Below, in pieces: positions 15,491 through 23,386 of a stretch of 36,996 bases of DNA. The DNA lies in NCBI GenBank assembly GCA_024638805.1, contig JAHEJO010000009.1:1-36996 (forward strand), written 5' to 3'. The notes under the pieces are model-generated. The model saw only the letters and a list, made by a program, of their open reading frames with translations, ran no database searches and was not told where the DNA came from. This DNA is from Acidimicrobiales bacterium (GTDB lineage: Bacteria; Actinomycetota; Acidimicrobiia; Acidimicrobiales; SZUA-35). Position numbers and translations under genes: made by a program. The number at the start of each line of letters is the position of its first letter. Position 1 is the first letter of the stretch.

Positions 15491-17892
15491 ATCGAGCGTT
15501 GCTTTCTACGGCGCTCCACTCGCAGATCGGCGAAGAGGGGGAGATGATCGGATGCGGTTCGGGTCAGATGTGTATGCGGCACCTCCACGTGGAGGATGTC
15601 GAGCGAATCGTCGATGAAGATGTGGTCGATCCGGGCCAGCGGCCAGCGGCCTCCCCAGGTTCGACGGGGGCGATGACCGTCGAGACCGATCTGGACATCG
15701 GTGAGATACCGGCCGATCGAGCGGCAGGTCGGGAATCCCGGGCCGGCATTGAAGTCTCCGCACAGCACCAGGTGTGCATCCGATGGGACCCCGCCGAGCC
15801 ATTCCGGCCCGATCAGGGCCTCAACCTGAAGGCGGCGTTCCCGCGGGTGGACGCTCAGGTGGGTGTTGATCACCGTGTAGGTGACATCGCCGGCATCGAT
15901 CTCGACCTGGACCGCCCCGCGGGGCTCCAGTTCGGGGTGGCCGTCCAGCTGCGGGAGTGAACCGGTGCGCACGACCCGCATCGGCAACCGGCTGAGTATG
16001 GCGTCGCCGAACTGTTCCTCGGCGACCGCATAGGTTGGGTGGAAATGAACGATCATGCCGAGATGGCGAGCGATGGCCTCCGCCTGGTCGATTCCACCGG
16101 TCTGGCTACGGCCGACGTCCAGCTCCTGCAATGCGACCACGTCCGGCTCGATCCTGGCGATCACACGGGCGATGCGTTCGGGCGACAGTGTCCCGTCGAG
16201 GCCGATGCAACTGTGCACGTTGTAGGTGACCAGACGTAGGGTGGTGCCATCGTGCTGACGGCCCCACCGATCGACCGGTCGGTTGGCGGCACCCTCGAGC
16301 AAGTGCAGGGCGGCGCGGCGAAGATCTCCGGCACGAAGGGGCGTCGCGCCGTCCCAGTCCAGGGCGGTGTCGGCTGGAGCGCACACGAACGCCCTCGTCT
16401 CACGAGGTCCGGGGCCGGCGTGGGAGCCGTTTTCGTGGGTGAAGCTGACCGGCGGTCCCGAAAGGCGCCAACCGGACATGACGAGCTCGCCGGCATCGGG
16501 ATGATGACAGATCCCGACCAGGTCGCGGGCGGCCTCATCCAGATAGGGGTGATCCGATCCGAGGATCGCAGCTGCCTCGTCGGGGAGACGGCGGGTACCG
16601 CCAGCGGTCCAGGCGATCGCCGAACGGTTGCCGTCCGGCGCGAGGATCATCGGTACGTCAGCACGATCGACCAGGTCTGTGGCCATCGCCGAACGTTGTT
16701 CGTCCGTCAGCGGTTCTGGCAGGTAGATGTGGCCGAGCGGGCCAAACGCGGTGGTGGTGGCTTTCTGAGGATCCCACCACCGAGGTCTCAGCTCCAGACC
16801 CGGCACGATGGCCTCGGCGAGTCGCGAACCGAGCATCATCGCACGCTGACCCTGGACGCCTTCACGTGGTTCGGGAGAGGTCTCGTGCTCGATTCCGTGG
16901 CGAGCGAGCACCTCGCCGATGGCTTCGCCCACCAACCGACCGTGGATCGATTCGTAGGGTTCGGTTCGTTCCTGCCCGTGGTCTGAGAACACGAAGACGT
17001 CGTAGTGGCGGGCGTCGCTGCGACGGGCTCCGCGAACCAGCCGGCCGATCACCCGATCGATCCCTCGGAGTGCCCGCAGCGCGTCATCAGAACCCGGCCC
17101 CCGGCGATGGGCCCACTCGTCATAGCCGAGGAGGTCGAGATGGATCACCGGCAGGCCCCTGGTCATGTCGATGATGGCGAGGGTGGCCAGAGCTTCGCGG
17201 AGCACCACGCTGACCCCGATCCGGGCCTGAAGGAACCGAAGTTCCTCGCCGAAGGGCTGACCTTTCCTCACCGCCTCGAGAAGCTGGGGAACTCCGACCA
17301 GCAGTTCCGCGCCGGCGAACGCCGTCGCACGAACGGCGTCGAACCCGTGGGCGAGGACCACTCGGGGCAGGTGGCGGGGGCGCGACGCCTGGAAGAGGTC
17401 GCCGTAGCCGAGCGTGGCCATCGAGAATCTTGTCACGGCCGCACCGCCGCGGTAGATGTTCCCGTAGGAGCTTCCGCCGTCGAGCAGCCCGCGGCCGTTG
17501 AGGCCGGCCTCGATCGTGCTCGCTGCGTCCCGATCCGACATACGAAAGACCCGTCCGGTCTTCCTGTGGACGAAGCCGTATGCCGGCACCGCGCCCTCGC
17601 ACCCATAGAAAAGTTCGGCCTGAAAGGCGGGAGTCGATGACGGCACGCCGGCGTAGAGCGGAGCAAGGCGGTACGGCTCGCCGGCTCGGAGGCGGGCGAG
17701 GTTCGGCATCAGCCCGGATTCACACGCCTGGCCCAGCTCGTCGAATCCGAGCCCGTCGATCTGGATCAGGAGTACACCCTGGGTGCCCGACGTCGTGTCG
17801 GTCCCGGGTCCGTTGGCCTTTGCGGACCCCCAGCGGTGACGATCGACCGAACGCCTGACCCTCCGCCTCCACCGCTCCACCAAATCGATCAC
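15469..17892 (-). CDS. Fusion: alkaline-phosphatase-superfamily domain + endonuclease/exonuclease/phosphatase domain
   Basis: An 807-residue, two-domain metalloenzyme. Residues about 38-535 are an alkaline phosphatase/nucleotide pyrophosphatase-type domain: metal ligand Asp46 in IQIDGLGFDEL, likely nucleophile Thr87 in PSSTPAFQAE, LDLLGYDEWAHRRG (Asp258, His262), FSDHGQE (Asp304, His305) and FTHENGSHAG (His486). Residues about 550-795 are an EEP domain (DNase I/sphingomyelinase fold) with all signature residues: VTYNVHS (Asn558), LQELDV (Glu590), NTHLS, CGDFNAGP, RIDHIFI (Asp756) and SDHLPLF (His783). No signal peptide or membrane helix is evident; the N-terminus is strongly basic. GTG start at 17890-17892. 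Expected to cleave phosphodiesters, possibly in two steps; substrate unknown. Confidence 0.85.
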   Translation of the reverse strand: MIDLVERWRRRVRRSVDRHRWGSAKANGPGTDTTSGTQGVLLIQIDGLGFDELGQACESGLMPNLARLRAGEPYRLAPLYAGVPSSTPAFQAELFYGCEGAVPAYGFVHRKTGRVFRMSDRDAASTIEAGLNGRGLLDGGSSYGNIYRGGAAVTRFSMATLGYGDLFQASRPRHLPRVVLAHGFDAVRATAFAGAELLVGVPQLLEAVRKGQPFGEELRFLQARIGVSVVLREALATLAIIDMTRGLPVIHLDLLGYDEWAHRRGPGSDDALRALRGIDRVIGRLVRGARRSDARHYDVFVFSDHGQERTEPYESIHGRLVGEAIGEVLARHGIEHETSPEPREGVQGQRAMMLGSRLAEAIVPGLELRPRWWDPQKATTTAFGPLGHIYLPEPLTDEQRSAMATDLVDRADVPMILAPDGNRSAIAWTAGGTRRLPDEAAAILGSDHPYLDEAARDLVGICHHPDAGELVMSGWRLSGPPVSFTHENGSHAGPGPRETRAFVCAPADTALDWDGATPLRAGDLRRAALHLLEGAANRPVDRWGRQHDGTTLRLVTYNVHSCIGLDGTLSPERIARVIARIEPDVVALQELDVGRSQTGGIDQAEAIARHLGMIVHFHPTYAVAEEQFGDAILSRLPMRVVRTGSLPQLDGHPELEPRGAVQVEIDAGDVTYTVINTHLSVHPRERRLQVEALIGPEWLGGVPSDAHLVLCGDFNAGPGFPTCRSIGRYLTDVQIGLDGHRPRRTWGGRWPLARIDHIFIDDSLDILHVEVPHTHLTRTASDHLPLFADLRVERRRKQRSIQPAKKL

Positions 17893-18009
17893 TACGACCG
17901 GAGAGTACCGTTGTGCCGCCGCCGGATCGATTCGCTCCTCGAATCGACGTCGTCAGCCCCTCTCATGACACAATCGGCGGCGTCCATGGCGCCGTCGAGA
18001 GGAGCATCG

Positions 18010-18840
18010 TTGAATCAGCCAACATCGCGGAATTCGAGCGGCCTCGGGGCCCGCTCTCCCTCGCAAGGGATGTCCACTGGAATGCCGGCGCAGATCGAAC
18101 CGGTCATCGCGGATCCGCCTTCTTGGGATCGCCGACCCGTCCTGAAACAGCAGTGGACCGAGCTCGCCTATCTCCACTGGCGGTATGAACCCGCCGACGT
18201 GCAGCGCCGTCTACCCGCCGGCGTCACGGTCGACACCTTCGACGGGTCGGCTTGGGTCGGACTGATTCCGTTCGAGATGCGCAACGTCCAGCTGGGATCA
18301 ACGCCGCCGGTTCCATTCTTCGGCAACTTCATCGAGATCAATGTGCGGACCTACGTCACCGACCCGCTCGGCCGGCGGGCGGTGTGGTTCTTGTCTCTCG
18401 ATGTGCCGAGATCGGCGATCGTGGCCGTGGCCCGCACCCTGTTCGCCCTTCCCTACTGCTGGGCGGAGGCCGATCACCAACGAGATGGCGACCGGCATCG
18501 ATACCGGATGACCCGGCGCTGGCCCCGAGGCTCCCGCCCGAGCGCCGACATGAGCTTCACCGTCGGCGATCCGATTCCGGAGGGTGATGTCGACGAACTC
18601 GAACACTTCCTGTGCGCCCGATGGGCGTTGCTCACCATGCGTCGCCGGCAGCTCTTGTACGGCCGAGTGCATCACCCCCGCTGGCCGCTACGACGAATCG
18701 AGGACGTCGACGTGGAACAGGACATCATCGAATCGGCCGGGCTCCCCAGCCCCGAGGGCGCGCCCCATACCCTGTACTCTCCCGGCGTCGACGTTGAGGT
18801 CGCCTGGTTCGAAGAAGTCCTGGACGAGGAGGCACGATGA
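18010..18840 (+). CDS. DUF2071 (YqjF-like) protein
   Basis: About 276 residues with the DUF2071 core: LKQQWTELAYLHWRYEPADVQRRLPAGVTVDTFDGSAWVGLIPFEM, then FIEINVRTYV, VWFLSLDVPRSAIVAVAR, and WALLTMRRRQLLYGRVHHPRWPL with a late SPGVDVEVAWFE. The family (Bacillus YqjF) has no established activity. The start is uncertain: TTG at 18010 follows GAGAGGAG at a good distance and was chosen, while ATG 18070 and ATG 18082 fit the usual family length of about 240-250 better. Its stop overlaps the next start as ATGA, so it heads a three-gene coupled operon with an SDR and a membrane protein. Confidence 0.8.
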   Translation: MNQPTSRNSSGLGARSPSQGMSTGMPAQIEPVIADPPSWDRRPVLKQQWTELAYLHWRYEPADVQRRLPAGVTVDTFDGSAWVGLIPFEMRNVQLGSTPPVPFFGNFIEINVRTYVTDPLGRRAVWFLSLDVPRSAIVAVARTLFALPYCWAEADHQRDGDRHRYRMTRRWPRGSRPSADMSFTVGDPIPEGDVDELEHFLCARWALLTMRRRQLLYGRVHHPRWPLRRIEDVDVEQDIIESAGLPSPEGAPHTLYSPGVDVEVAWFEEVLDEEAR

Positions 18841-19544
18841 CCGGTCCGACGCGGGGAGAGGAAGCCGGTGGTATGAAAGGTCGGTCGGTTCTCATCCTGG
18901 GGGCGACCGGCGGGCTCGGCTCGGCAATCGCCGCCGACCTGGCCGAACGTGGCGCCCTCCTCACGCTCGTGTCCCGCCGGCAGGATCGATTGGATAGCCT
19001 GCCCGTTCCCGGCCGGCGGCTGGCCCTGGATCTGAGAGACCCTGACGCGTGCCAGCTCGCCGTCGATGCTGCCATCGATCATTGCGGTGGTTTGGACGTC
19101 GTTGTCAACGCTGTCGGTGTCGTGGCGTTCGGGCCCATTCTGGAGTTGTCGACCGACGCGATGGAGGAACTGTTCCTGACCAACACCTTCATACCAATCC
19201 TCCTGGCCAGGGCGGCTCTGGCCGTGATGAACGACGGCGGGGTGATCGTCAACATGCCCGGGGTGATCGCCGAACAGAACCTTCCCGGGATGGCAGCCTA
19301 CGGCGCGTCGAAAGCCGCCGTCCGGTCCTTCGATGAAGCCCTGTCCCGTGAAGCTCGGCGCCGCAAGATCCGGGTGATCGATGCCCGCCCGCCACACACC
19401 GAGACCGGTCTGGCCGATCATCCTGTCGAGGGCCAGGCCCCCAAGATGCCCACCGGCCTCAACCCTTCTGCGGTCGCTGCGACGATTTGCGCCGCCATCG
19501 CCGGCGATACCACCGATCTGCCGAGCACCGCGTTCGTGCCGTGA
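18837..19544 (+). CDS. Short-chain dehydrogenase/reductase with altered active site
   Basis: A 235-residue classical-length SDR. The coenzyme-binding loop GATGGLG is near residue 22, VSRRQDR follows beta-2 (Arg pair suggests NADP preference), LDLRD carries the adenine-ring Asp, and the YGASK motif (YxxxK) is present. Two usual features are changed: the NNAG motif reads NAVG, and the catalytic serine position, 13 residues before the Tyr, is Gly (VNMPGVIAE in place of the usual VNISS). It may therefore reduce poorly or have another role. Both ends overlap neighbours (ATGA with the DUF2071 gene, TGATG with the membrane-protein gene). Confidence 0.85.
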   Translation: MTGPTRGEEAGGMKGRSVLILGATGGLGSAIAADLAERGALLTLVSRRQDRLDSLPVPGRRLALDLRDPDACQLAVDAAIDHCGGLDVVVNAVGVVAFGPILELSTDAMEELFLTNTFIPILLARAALAVMNDGGVIVNMPGVIAEQNLPGMAAYGASKAAVRSFDEALSREARRRKIRVIDARPPHTETGLADHPVEGQAPKMPTGLNPSAVAATICAAIAGDTTDLPSTAFVP

Positions 19545-19966
19545 TGACCATGCTGGTCGTCGGCGCCGCTGCGACGTGGGCGATGGTCGGCTTGATCTGG
19601 ATGGTGCAAATCGTTCATTACCCGATGCTGGCGGAGTATTCGGCGCTGGCACCGTCGACAGCTGCGGTCGGTCACCAGCGACGGATCAGCTGGGTCGTCG
19701 GCCCGCTGATGGTCGCCGAAGGCATCACCGCGTTGGTGCTTCTCTTCGACCGACCGGCGACGATGGGCGCGGCGAGTGCGTGGCTGGCGGCAGGTCTTCT
19801 CGGCGTCGCCCTACTGTCGACGGTCCTCGTCCAGGTGCCGCTGCACAGCCGCCTCGCCGGCGGCCACGACGCGGAGGCCGCTCGCAGACTCGTGGCCACC
19901 AACTGGGTTCGGACCGTTGCGTGGACCGCCCGCGGGATCGTGTTGGCCCTGGTCCTGGTGAACTGA
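19544..19966 (+). CDS. Small four-helix membrane protein, unknown function
   Basis: A 140-residue protein with about four hydrophobic helices (residues about 2-22, 45-65, 72-92 and 122-139). Polar landmarks near the membrane look conserved: VQIVHYPMLAEY, GHQRRISWVVGPLMVAEG, VQVPLHSRLAGGHD and TNWVRTVAWTARG. I recall similar uncharacterised actinobacterial membrane proteins with these His/Arg-rich loops but no function. The ATG shares one base with the SDR stop (TGATG), completing the operon. A large-loop inverted repeat with a short T run begins at its stop codon. Confidence 0.75.
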   Translation: MTMLVVGAAATWAMVGLIWMVQIVHYPMLAEYSALAPSTAAVGHQRRISWVVGPLMVAEGITALVLLFDRPATMGAASAWLAAGLLGVALLSTVLVQVPLHSRLAGGHDAEAARRLVATNWVRTVAWTARGIVLALVLVN

Positions 19967-20043
19967 ACGGCGACCGCGCCCGCTTCGAACACCGAGGTGC
20001 GAATCGAATCCGGCTGAGCTGGGCCCGACCCGGTCGCCGTTTT
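19966..20043 (+). terminator. Long-loop inverted repeat with T run after the DUF2071 operon
   Basis: AACGGCGACCG (19966-19976) is perfectly complementary to CGGTCGCCGTT (20031-20041) and is followed by TT, giving TTTT at 20040-20043. The 54-base loop can fold further. It starts at the last base of the operon's stop codon. It is a plausible intrinsic or protein-assisted terminator, but the loop is unusually long. Confidence 0.5.
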
Positions 20044-20167
20044 GCCGGTACCAACGGCACTGTTAGTGTGGCCCGAAGCGGGGTTCGTAGTGGCCTGGTT
20101 GCAGTCGGGGATCACGTCACAGATGCGGATCCGTCAGACACCGCGTGAACCCGACGAAAGGATCCTC

Positions 20168-21022
20168 GTGAACATCTCCGACGCTCTCGCAGCGACACCC
20201 GTCTCGAGCCTCGACCTGACCCGACACGTCCAGGTCCGACCCGATTTGACGGTGGCCGACACCATTCGGGCCATGTCGGCCGCAGCGCGATCGTGCGCCT
20301 GTGTGGTCGATGGCGAGGACCTTGTCGGTATCTTCACCCAACGCGATGTGCTCATGCGCGCCATCGGGCGCAGTCGCAGCTGGGATCTTCCGGTCAGTGA
20401 GGAAATGACGAGATCGGTTCGCACGATGCCGAACACCGGGTCTGCATTCGATGGCCTCGCCGTCATGAACGACTGGTGGGTCCGCAGTGTCCCGGTGGTG
20501 GACTCCGACGACCGCTTCGTCGGGAATCTTTCGTTCTACGTCATCATGAGCACGATCGCCGGCCTCGTCGCCGAGCACCTCGGTGACCCCGATCTCGAGC
20601 AAGAGGCACGGCACAGTCTGACGTTGGTCGATTTCACAGGGCTGCACACGAGTTCGCCGGTGATCGTCGGACTGCACGAGTCGGTCGAGGTTGCTGCCCA
20701 CCAGATGAAGAACCGCGGCATCGGTTCGGTTCTGGTTGTGGATGGTCGCGGAAGCCTCGCCGGCGTGGTGACCGAGTTCGACCTACAGATGAAGGTGGGC
20801 TGTGACCACGCCGACCTCTCCGAGCTCGAAGTGCAGGACGTGATGACACCGCATCCGGTGGCGTTGGCCGCGCGCAGTCCGATCGCAACAGCGATCCGCG
20901 AGATGGCCGAGCGTGGCTTCTCCCACCTTCCCCTTCTGGGTGAGTCGGGTAAACCCGTCGCTGTAGCTTCCTTCAGGGATGTTGCCGCGTACGTCGAGGC
21001 CAGCTTCCACGCCATGGACTGA
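20168..21022 (+). CDS. Four-CBS-domain protein (two Bateman modules)
   Basis: About 284 residues made only of CBS domains: CBS1 about 8-70 (LTVADTIRAMSAAARSCACVVDGEDLVGIFTQRDVLMRAI), CBS2 about 78-140 (AVMNDWWVRSVPVVDSDDRFVGNLSFYVIM), CBS3 about 160-215 (VEVAAHQMKNRGIGSVLVVDGRGSLAGVVTEFDLQMKV) and CBS4 about 222-282 (VMTPHPVALAARSPIATAIREMAERGFSHLPLL). Such proteins bind adenine nucleotides or S-adenosyl ligands and act as energy or ligand sensors; the partner is unknown. GTG 20168 follows AAAGGA at the right distance, so it was preferred to an upstream in-frame start at 20042. A DUF1971 gene follows after 8 bases. Confidence 0.85.
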   Translation: MNISDALAATPVSSLDLTRHVQVRPDLTVADTIRAMSAAARSCACVVDGEDLVGIFTQRDVLMRAIGRSRSWDLPVSEEMTRSVRTMPNTGSAFDGLAVMNDWWVRSVPVVDSDDRFVGNLSFYVIMSTIAGLVAEHLGDPDLEQEARHSLTLVDFTGLHTSSPVIVGLHESVEVAAHQMKNRGIGSVLVVDGRGSLAGVVTEFDLQMKVGCDHADLSELEVQDVMTPHPVALAARSPIATAIREMAERGFSHLPLLGESGKPVAVASFRDVAAYVEASFHAMD

Positions 21023-21030
21023 CGGCAACG

Positions 21031-21336
21031 ATGACTGACGACGAGTTACCCGCCGGGCTCGAGCTGACCCGCACCACAGCCGTCTTCGATCAACACACCG
21101 TTCCGCCGGGGCTCCTGGCCGCCCACCGCGTAGCCGAAGGGTTGTGGGGACGGTTGGTGGTCCACTCCGGTGAGCTCACCTTCGTGTTCGAGGGCGAGGC
21201 AGACGAGCCCCGACGGGTCGGCGCCGGCGAACACGTCATCATCCCTCCAAGCCGTCCCCACCATCTCGAGCTCACCGAACCGGCGACGTTCGTGGTCGAA
21301 TTCCACCGACTCCCGGCCGAGAGGCCCTCGGTGTAA
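21031..21336 (+). CDS. DUF1971 family cupin-like protein
   Basis: A 101-residue single-domain protein. The N-terminal LPAGLELTRTTAVFDQHTVPPGLLAAHRVAEGLWGRL and the ending VIIPPSRPHHLELTEPATFVVEFHR match the DUF1971 family, a small beta-barrel of cupin type that is sometimes fused to the tellurite-resistance methyltransferase TehB. Possible metal ligands are His in AAHR and the HH of RPHH. It starts 8 bases after the CBS gene and is probably co-transcribed with it. The biochemical role is unknown. Confidence 0.8.
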   Translation: MTDDELPAGLELTRTTAVFDQHTVPPGLLAAHRVAEGLWGRLVVHSGELTFVFEGEADEPRRVGAGEHVIIPPSRPHHLELTEPATFVVEFHRLPAERPSV

Positions 21337-21471
21337 GGAGGGCTTGGCCGACCCATTCGACCAGCTCAGACCAGAATGGCATGACCGGCGGTGACCGCCA
21401 TCCACCCCGGTCGAGTACTTCTTCGAGCGACGGCTATGACCGAAAGAGGCGTATCAACGACTGAACTGGCC

Positions 21472-21530
21472 TAGACTCACCGATGGGTATGCCGCGTTGG
21501 CCTGCTCAAATCGAAACGAGAGTGGAATCA
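21472..21530 (+). promoter_or_regulatory. Candidate promoter and leader of the cold-shock gene
   Basis: TAGACT (21472-21477) is a fair -10 hexamer that would start transcription near 21483. An ATG lies exactly at 21483, in frame with the cold-shock protein, so the transcript could be leaderless and add 16 residues. Otherwise 21483-21530 is a 48-base leader. GTGGA just before ATG 21531 is a weak ribosome binding site. The rest of the gap from 21337 shows nothing I recognise. Confidence 0.4.
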
Positions 21531-21728
21531 ATGCAAGGCACAGTCAAGTTCTTCAACACCGAAAAGGGCTTCGGCTTCATATCGCGAGAGGGAGGGGACG
21601 ATGTCTTCGTCCATTACTCCAACATCGCGGGTGAAGGCTACAAGTCCCTGGACGAGGGTCAGCGGGTCGAGTTCGACGTCGCACCCGGCCGCAAGGGTGA
21701 AGAAGCCCAAAACGTCCGACCGGTCTGA
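21531..21728 (+). CDS. Cold-shock protein (CspA family)
   Basis: A 65-residue single OB-fold protein: [17 protein letters not shown] with RNP1 KGFGFI (residues about 12-17) and RNP2 DVFVHY (about 24-29), then [14 protein letters not shown], all typical of the CspA family. It binds single-stranded RNA and DNA and acts as an RNA chaperone in the cytoplasm. ATG 21531 gives the standard N-terminus; the in-frame ATG at 21483 would add 16 residues. A strong terminator follows 19 bases after the stop, so the gene is monocistronic. Confidence 0.95.
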   Translation: MQGTVKFFNTEKGFGFISREGGDDVFVHYSNIAGEGYKSLDEGQRVEFDVAPGRKGEEAQNVRPV

Positions 21729-21747
21729 CAACCAGACACGTTCACTG

Positions 21748-21776
21748 ACGCCGCCGGCCCAGGCCGGCGGCGTTTG
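21748..21776 (+). terminator. Intrinsic terminator of the cold-shock gene
   Basis: A perfect 12-base stem, ACGCCGCCGGCC (21748-21759) with GGCCGGCGGCGT (21762-21773), with a two-base CA loop, is followed by TTTGTCGTT. Very stable and well placed after the cspA-like gene. Confidence 0.85.
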
Positions 21777-21910
21777 TCGTTCTCGCTTTCCCGGCGCGCT
21801 CGCTCGGCGCTCATTGCAGGTTCGTTTACGTGTCATCGAGCAGCTTTTCCCCAGCTGGAGCAACGGCTAGGGTTCGCGCGGAGTGCTGGACTACCGATTT
21901 GAGGTTCTTT

Positions 21911-23371
21911 GTGAGAAAACTGCTTGCTCTTCTATTTGCACTTGCCATGCTGGCGGCTGCGTGTGGGTCTGACGACAGCGGCAGCTCGTCCGAAACCACG
22001 GCGGCTGCATCCGAAACCACGGCCGCTGCATCCGAAACCACTGCCGCATCGGACGATTCGGCCGCATCCGATGATTCGGCTGCCACCGAAGCCATCGACA
22101 TCCAGATGTGGATCGCCTTCAGCGATGATGCCCGACTGAATTTCACCAAGGACCGTGCGGCGGAGTTCAACGCCAAACAGCCCGGCTACAACGTCGTGGT
22201 GACGTCGTTCGATTCCTACAACACCGTCTTCGAGCAGGCCCAACTAGCCATCGATGACGGCAACCCGCCGGAGATCATCCACTTCTTCGAGGCTGCTACC
22301 CAGGAGGCGCTCGATGCAACGGACAGCAACGGCGATCCGATCTTCAAATCGGTCACCGAGGCGGTTGCCGGGCGAACCGAGATCCTGGGTGAGCCGGTCG
22401 TGCTCGATGACGTCGTCTCGGCCGCGACGAAGTACTACACGATCGACGGATCCCTGTACTCGATGCCGTGGAACACCTCCTCCACGGTCATGTTCTCCAA
22501 CATGGACATCCTGAACGCTGCCGGAATCACCGAACCGCCCACCACATGGCAGGGCATCGAAGAAGCATGTGCTGCGATCCTCGCTCTCGCCGACGCTCCG
22601 GACAACTGCATCACCTGGCCCAACCACGGCTGGTGGTTCGAGCAGGCGATGGGTCAGGCCGGCCAGGACCTGGCCAACAATGACAACGGCCGGTCCGGCC
22701 GTGCCACCGAGGTATTCCTCAACTCCGAGCCGGCCATCGAGTACATCCAGTGGTGGAGCGATCTCGAGGACAGCGGCGACTACGTGTACACCGGTACCCA
22801 GCGGGACTGGGCCGGAACCGCTGCCGCCTTCAGTGCCCAGAACGTGGCGATGCTGATGTACTCGTCGTCGGACGTGACCATCATCACCGAGGACGGGGCC
22901 GCGAACGGTTTCGAGGTCAAGACCTCCTACATGCCCTACGACGGGGATCGGCCCTACGTCGGCAACCTGATCGGAGGCGCCACCCTGTGGATGGCAAACG
23001 GATTGACCCCTGAAGAGGAAGACGGCGCTCTCGCCTTCATGAACTTCTTCTCCAACCCGGACAACGCCGCATTGTGGCATCAGGTCACCGGCTACATCCC
23101 GATCACCAACGCAGCGACCGATCTGCTCGAAGTCGAAGGTTGGTTCGAGGAGAGCCCGAACTCAGCGGTTGCCTCGGCCCAGCTCAACGACGCCGCCGAT
23201 ACGCCTGCATCGACGGGCGCGTTGCTCGGCAACTTCGTGGCCATTCGTGATGTCGTGACCATTGCGATCGAGGACATTCTCGTCAACAACGTCGACGTGA
23301 AGACCCGCATGGATTCGGCCCAGGCCGAGGCTCAGCAACAGCTGGACGACTACAACGAGCTGTACGGCTGA
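21911..23371 (+). CDS. Extracellular solute-binding lipoprotein of a sugar-type ABC importer
   Basis: A 486-residue lipoprotein of the family 1 extracellular solute-binding type (UgpB/MalE-like). The signal peptide VRKLLALLFALAMLAAAC ends in a lipobox with the lipidated Cys at about 18. A low-complexity linker rich in S, E, T, A and D (about 20-60) tethers it to the membrane. The mature part has IQMWIAFSDDARLNFTKDRAAEFN, YNVVVTSFDSYNTVFEQAQLAID, SLYSMPWNTSSTVMFSNMDIL and NLIGGATLWM. GTG 21911 follows GAGG at a good distance and starts the signal peptide, so the upstream in-frame start is rejected. It binds a sugar or glycerophosphodiester outside the cell and delivers it to the permeases encoded next. 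Confidence 0.92.
   Translation: MRKLLALLFALAMLAAACGSDDSGSSSETTAAASETTAAASETTAASDDSAASDDSAATEAIDIQMWIAFSDDARLNFTKDRAAEFNAKQPGYNVVVTSFDSYNTVFEQAQLAIDDGNPPEIIHFFEAATQEALDATDSNGDPIFKSVTEAVAGRTEILGEPVVLDDVVSAATKYYTIDGSLYSMPWNTSSTVMFSNMDILNAAGITEPPTTWQGIEEACAAILALADAPDNCITWPNHGWWFEQAMGQAGQDLANNDNGRSGRATEVFLNSEPAIEYIQWWSDLEDSGDYVYTGTQRDWAGTAAAFSAQNVAMLMYSSSDVTIITEDGAANGFEVKTSYMPYDGDRPYVGNLIGGATLWMANGLTPEEEDGALAFMNFFSNPDNAALWHQVTGYIPITNAATDLLEVEGWFEESPNSAVASAQLNDAADTPASTGALLGNFVAIRDVVTIAIEDILVNNVDVKTRMDSAQAEAQQQLDDYNELYG
21989..22084 (+). repeat. Short tandem repeats in the lipoprotein linker
   Basis: Two nearly identical 21-base units beginning TCCGAAACCACGGC (21989-22009, 22010-22030), an 18-base shortened unit (22031-22048) and two 18-base units encoding SDDSAA (22049-22066, 22067-22084). 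They encode SETTAAA and SDDSAA repeats, a flexible acidic tether that could vary in length by slippage without changing frame. Confidence 0.75.
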
Positions 23372-23386
23372 TCCACCCTCGTCGCC

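Noticed and set aside
17836-18009. N-terminal extension of the DUF2071 protein to 17836
   Set aside because: The extension is low-quality sequence overlapping the start of the divergent fusion gene, while a good ribosome binding site precedes the later start at 18010.
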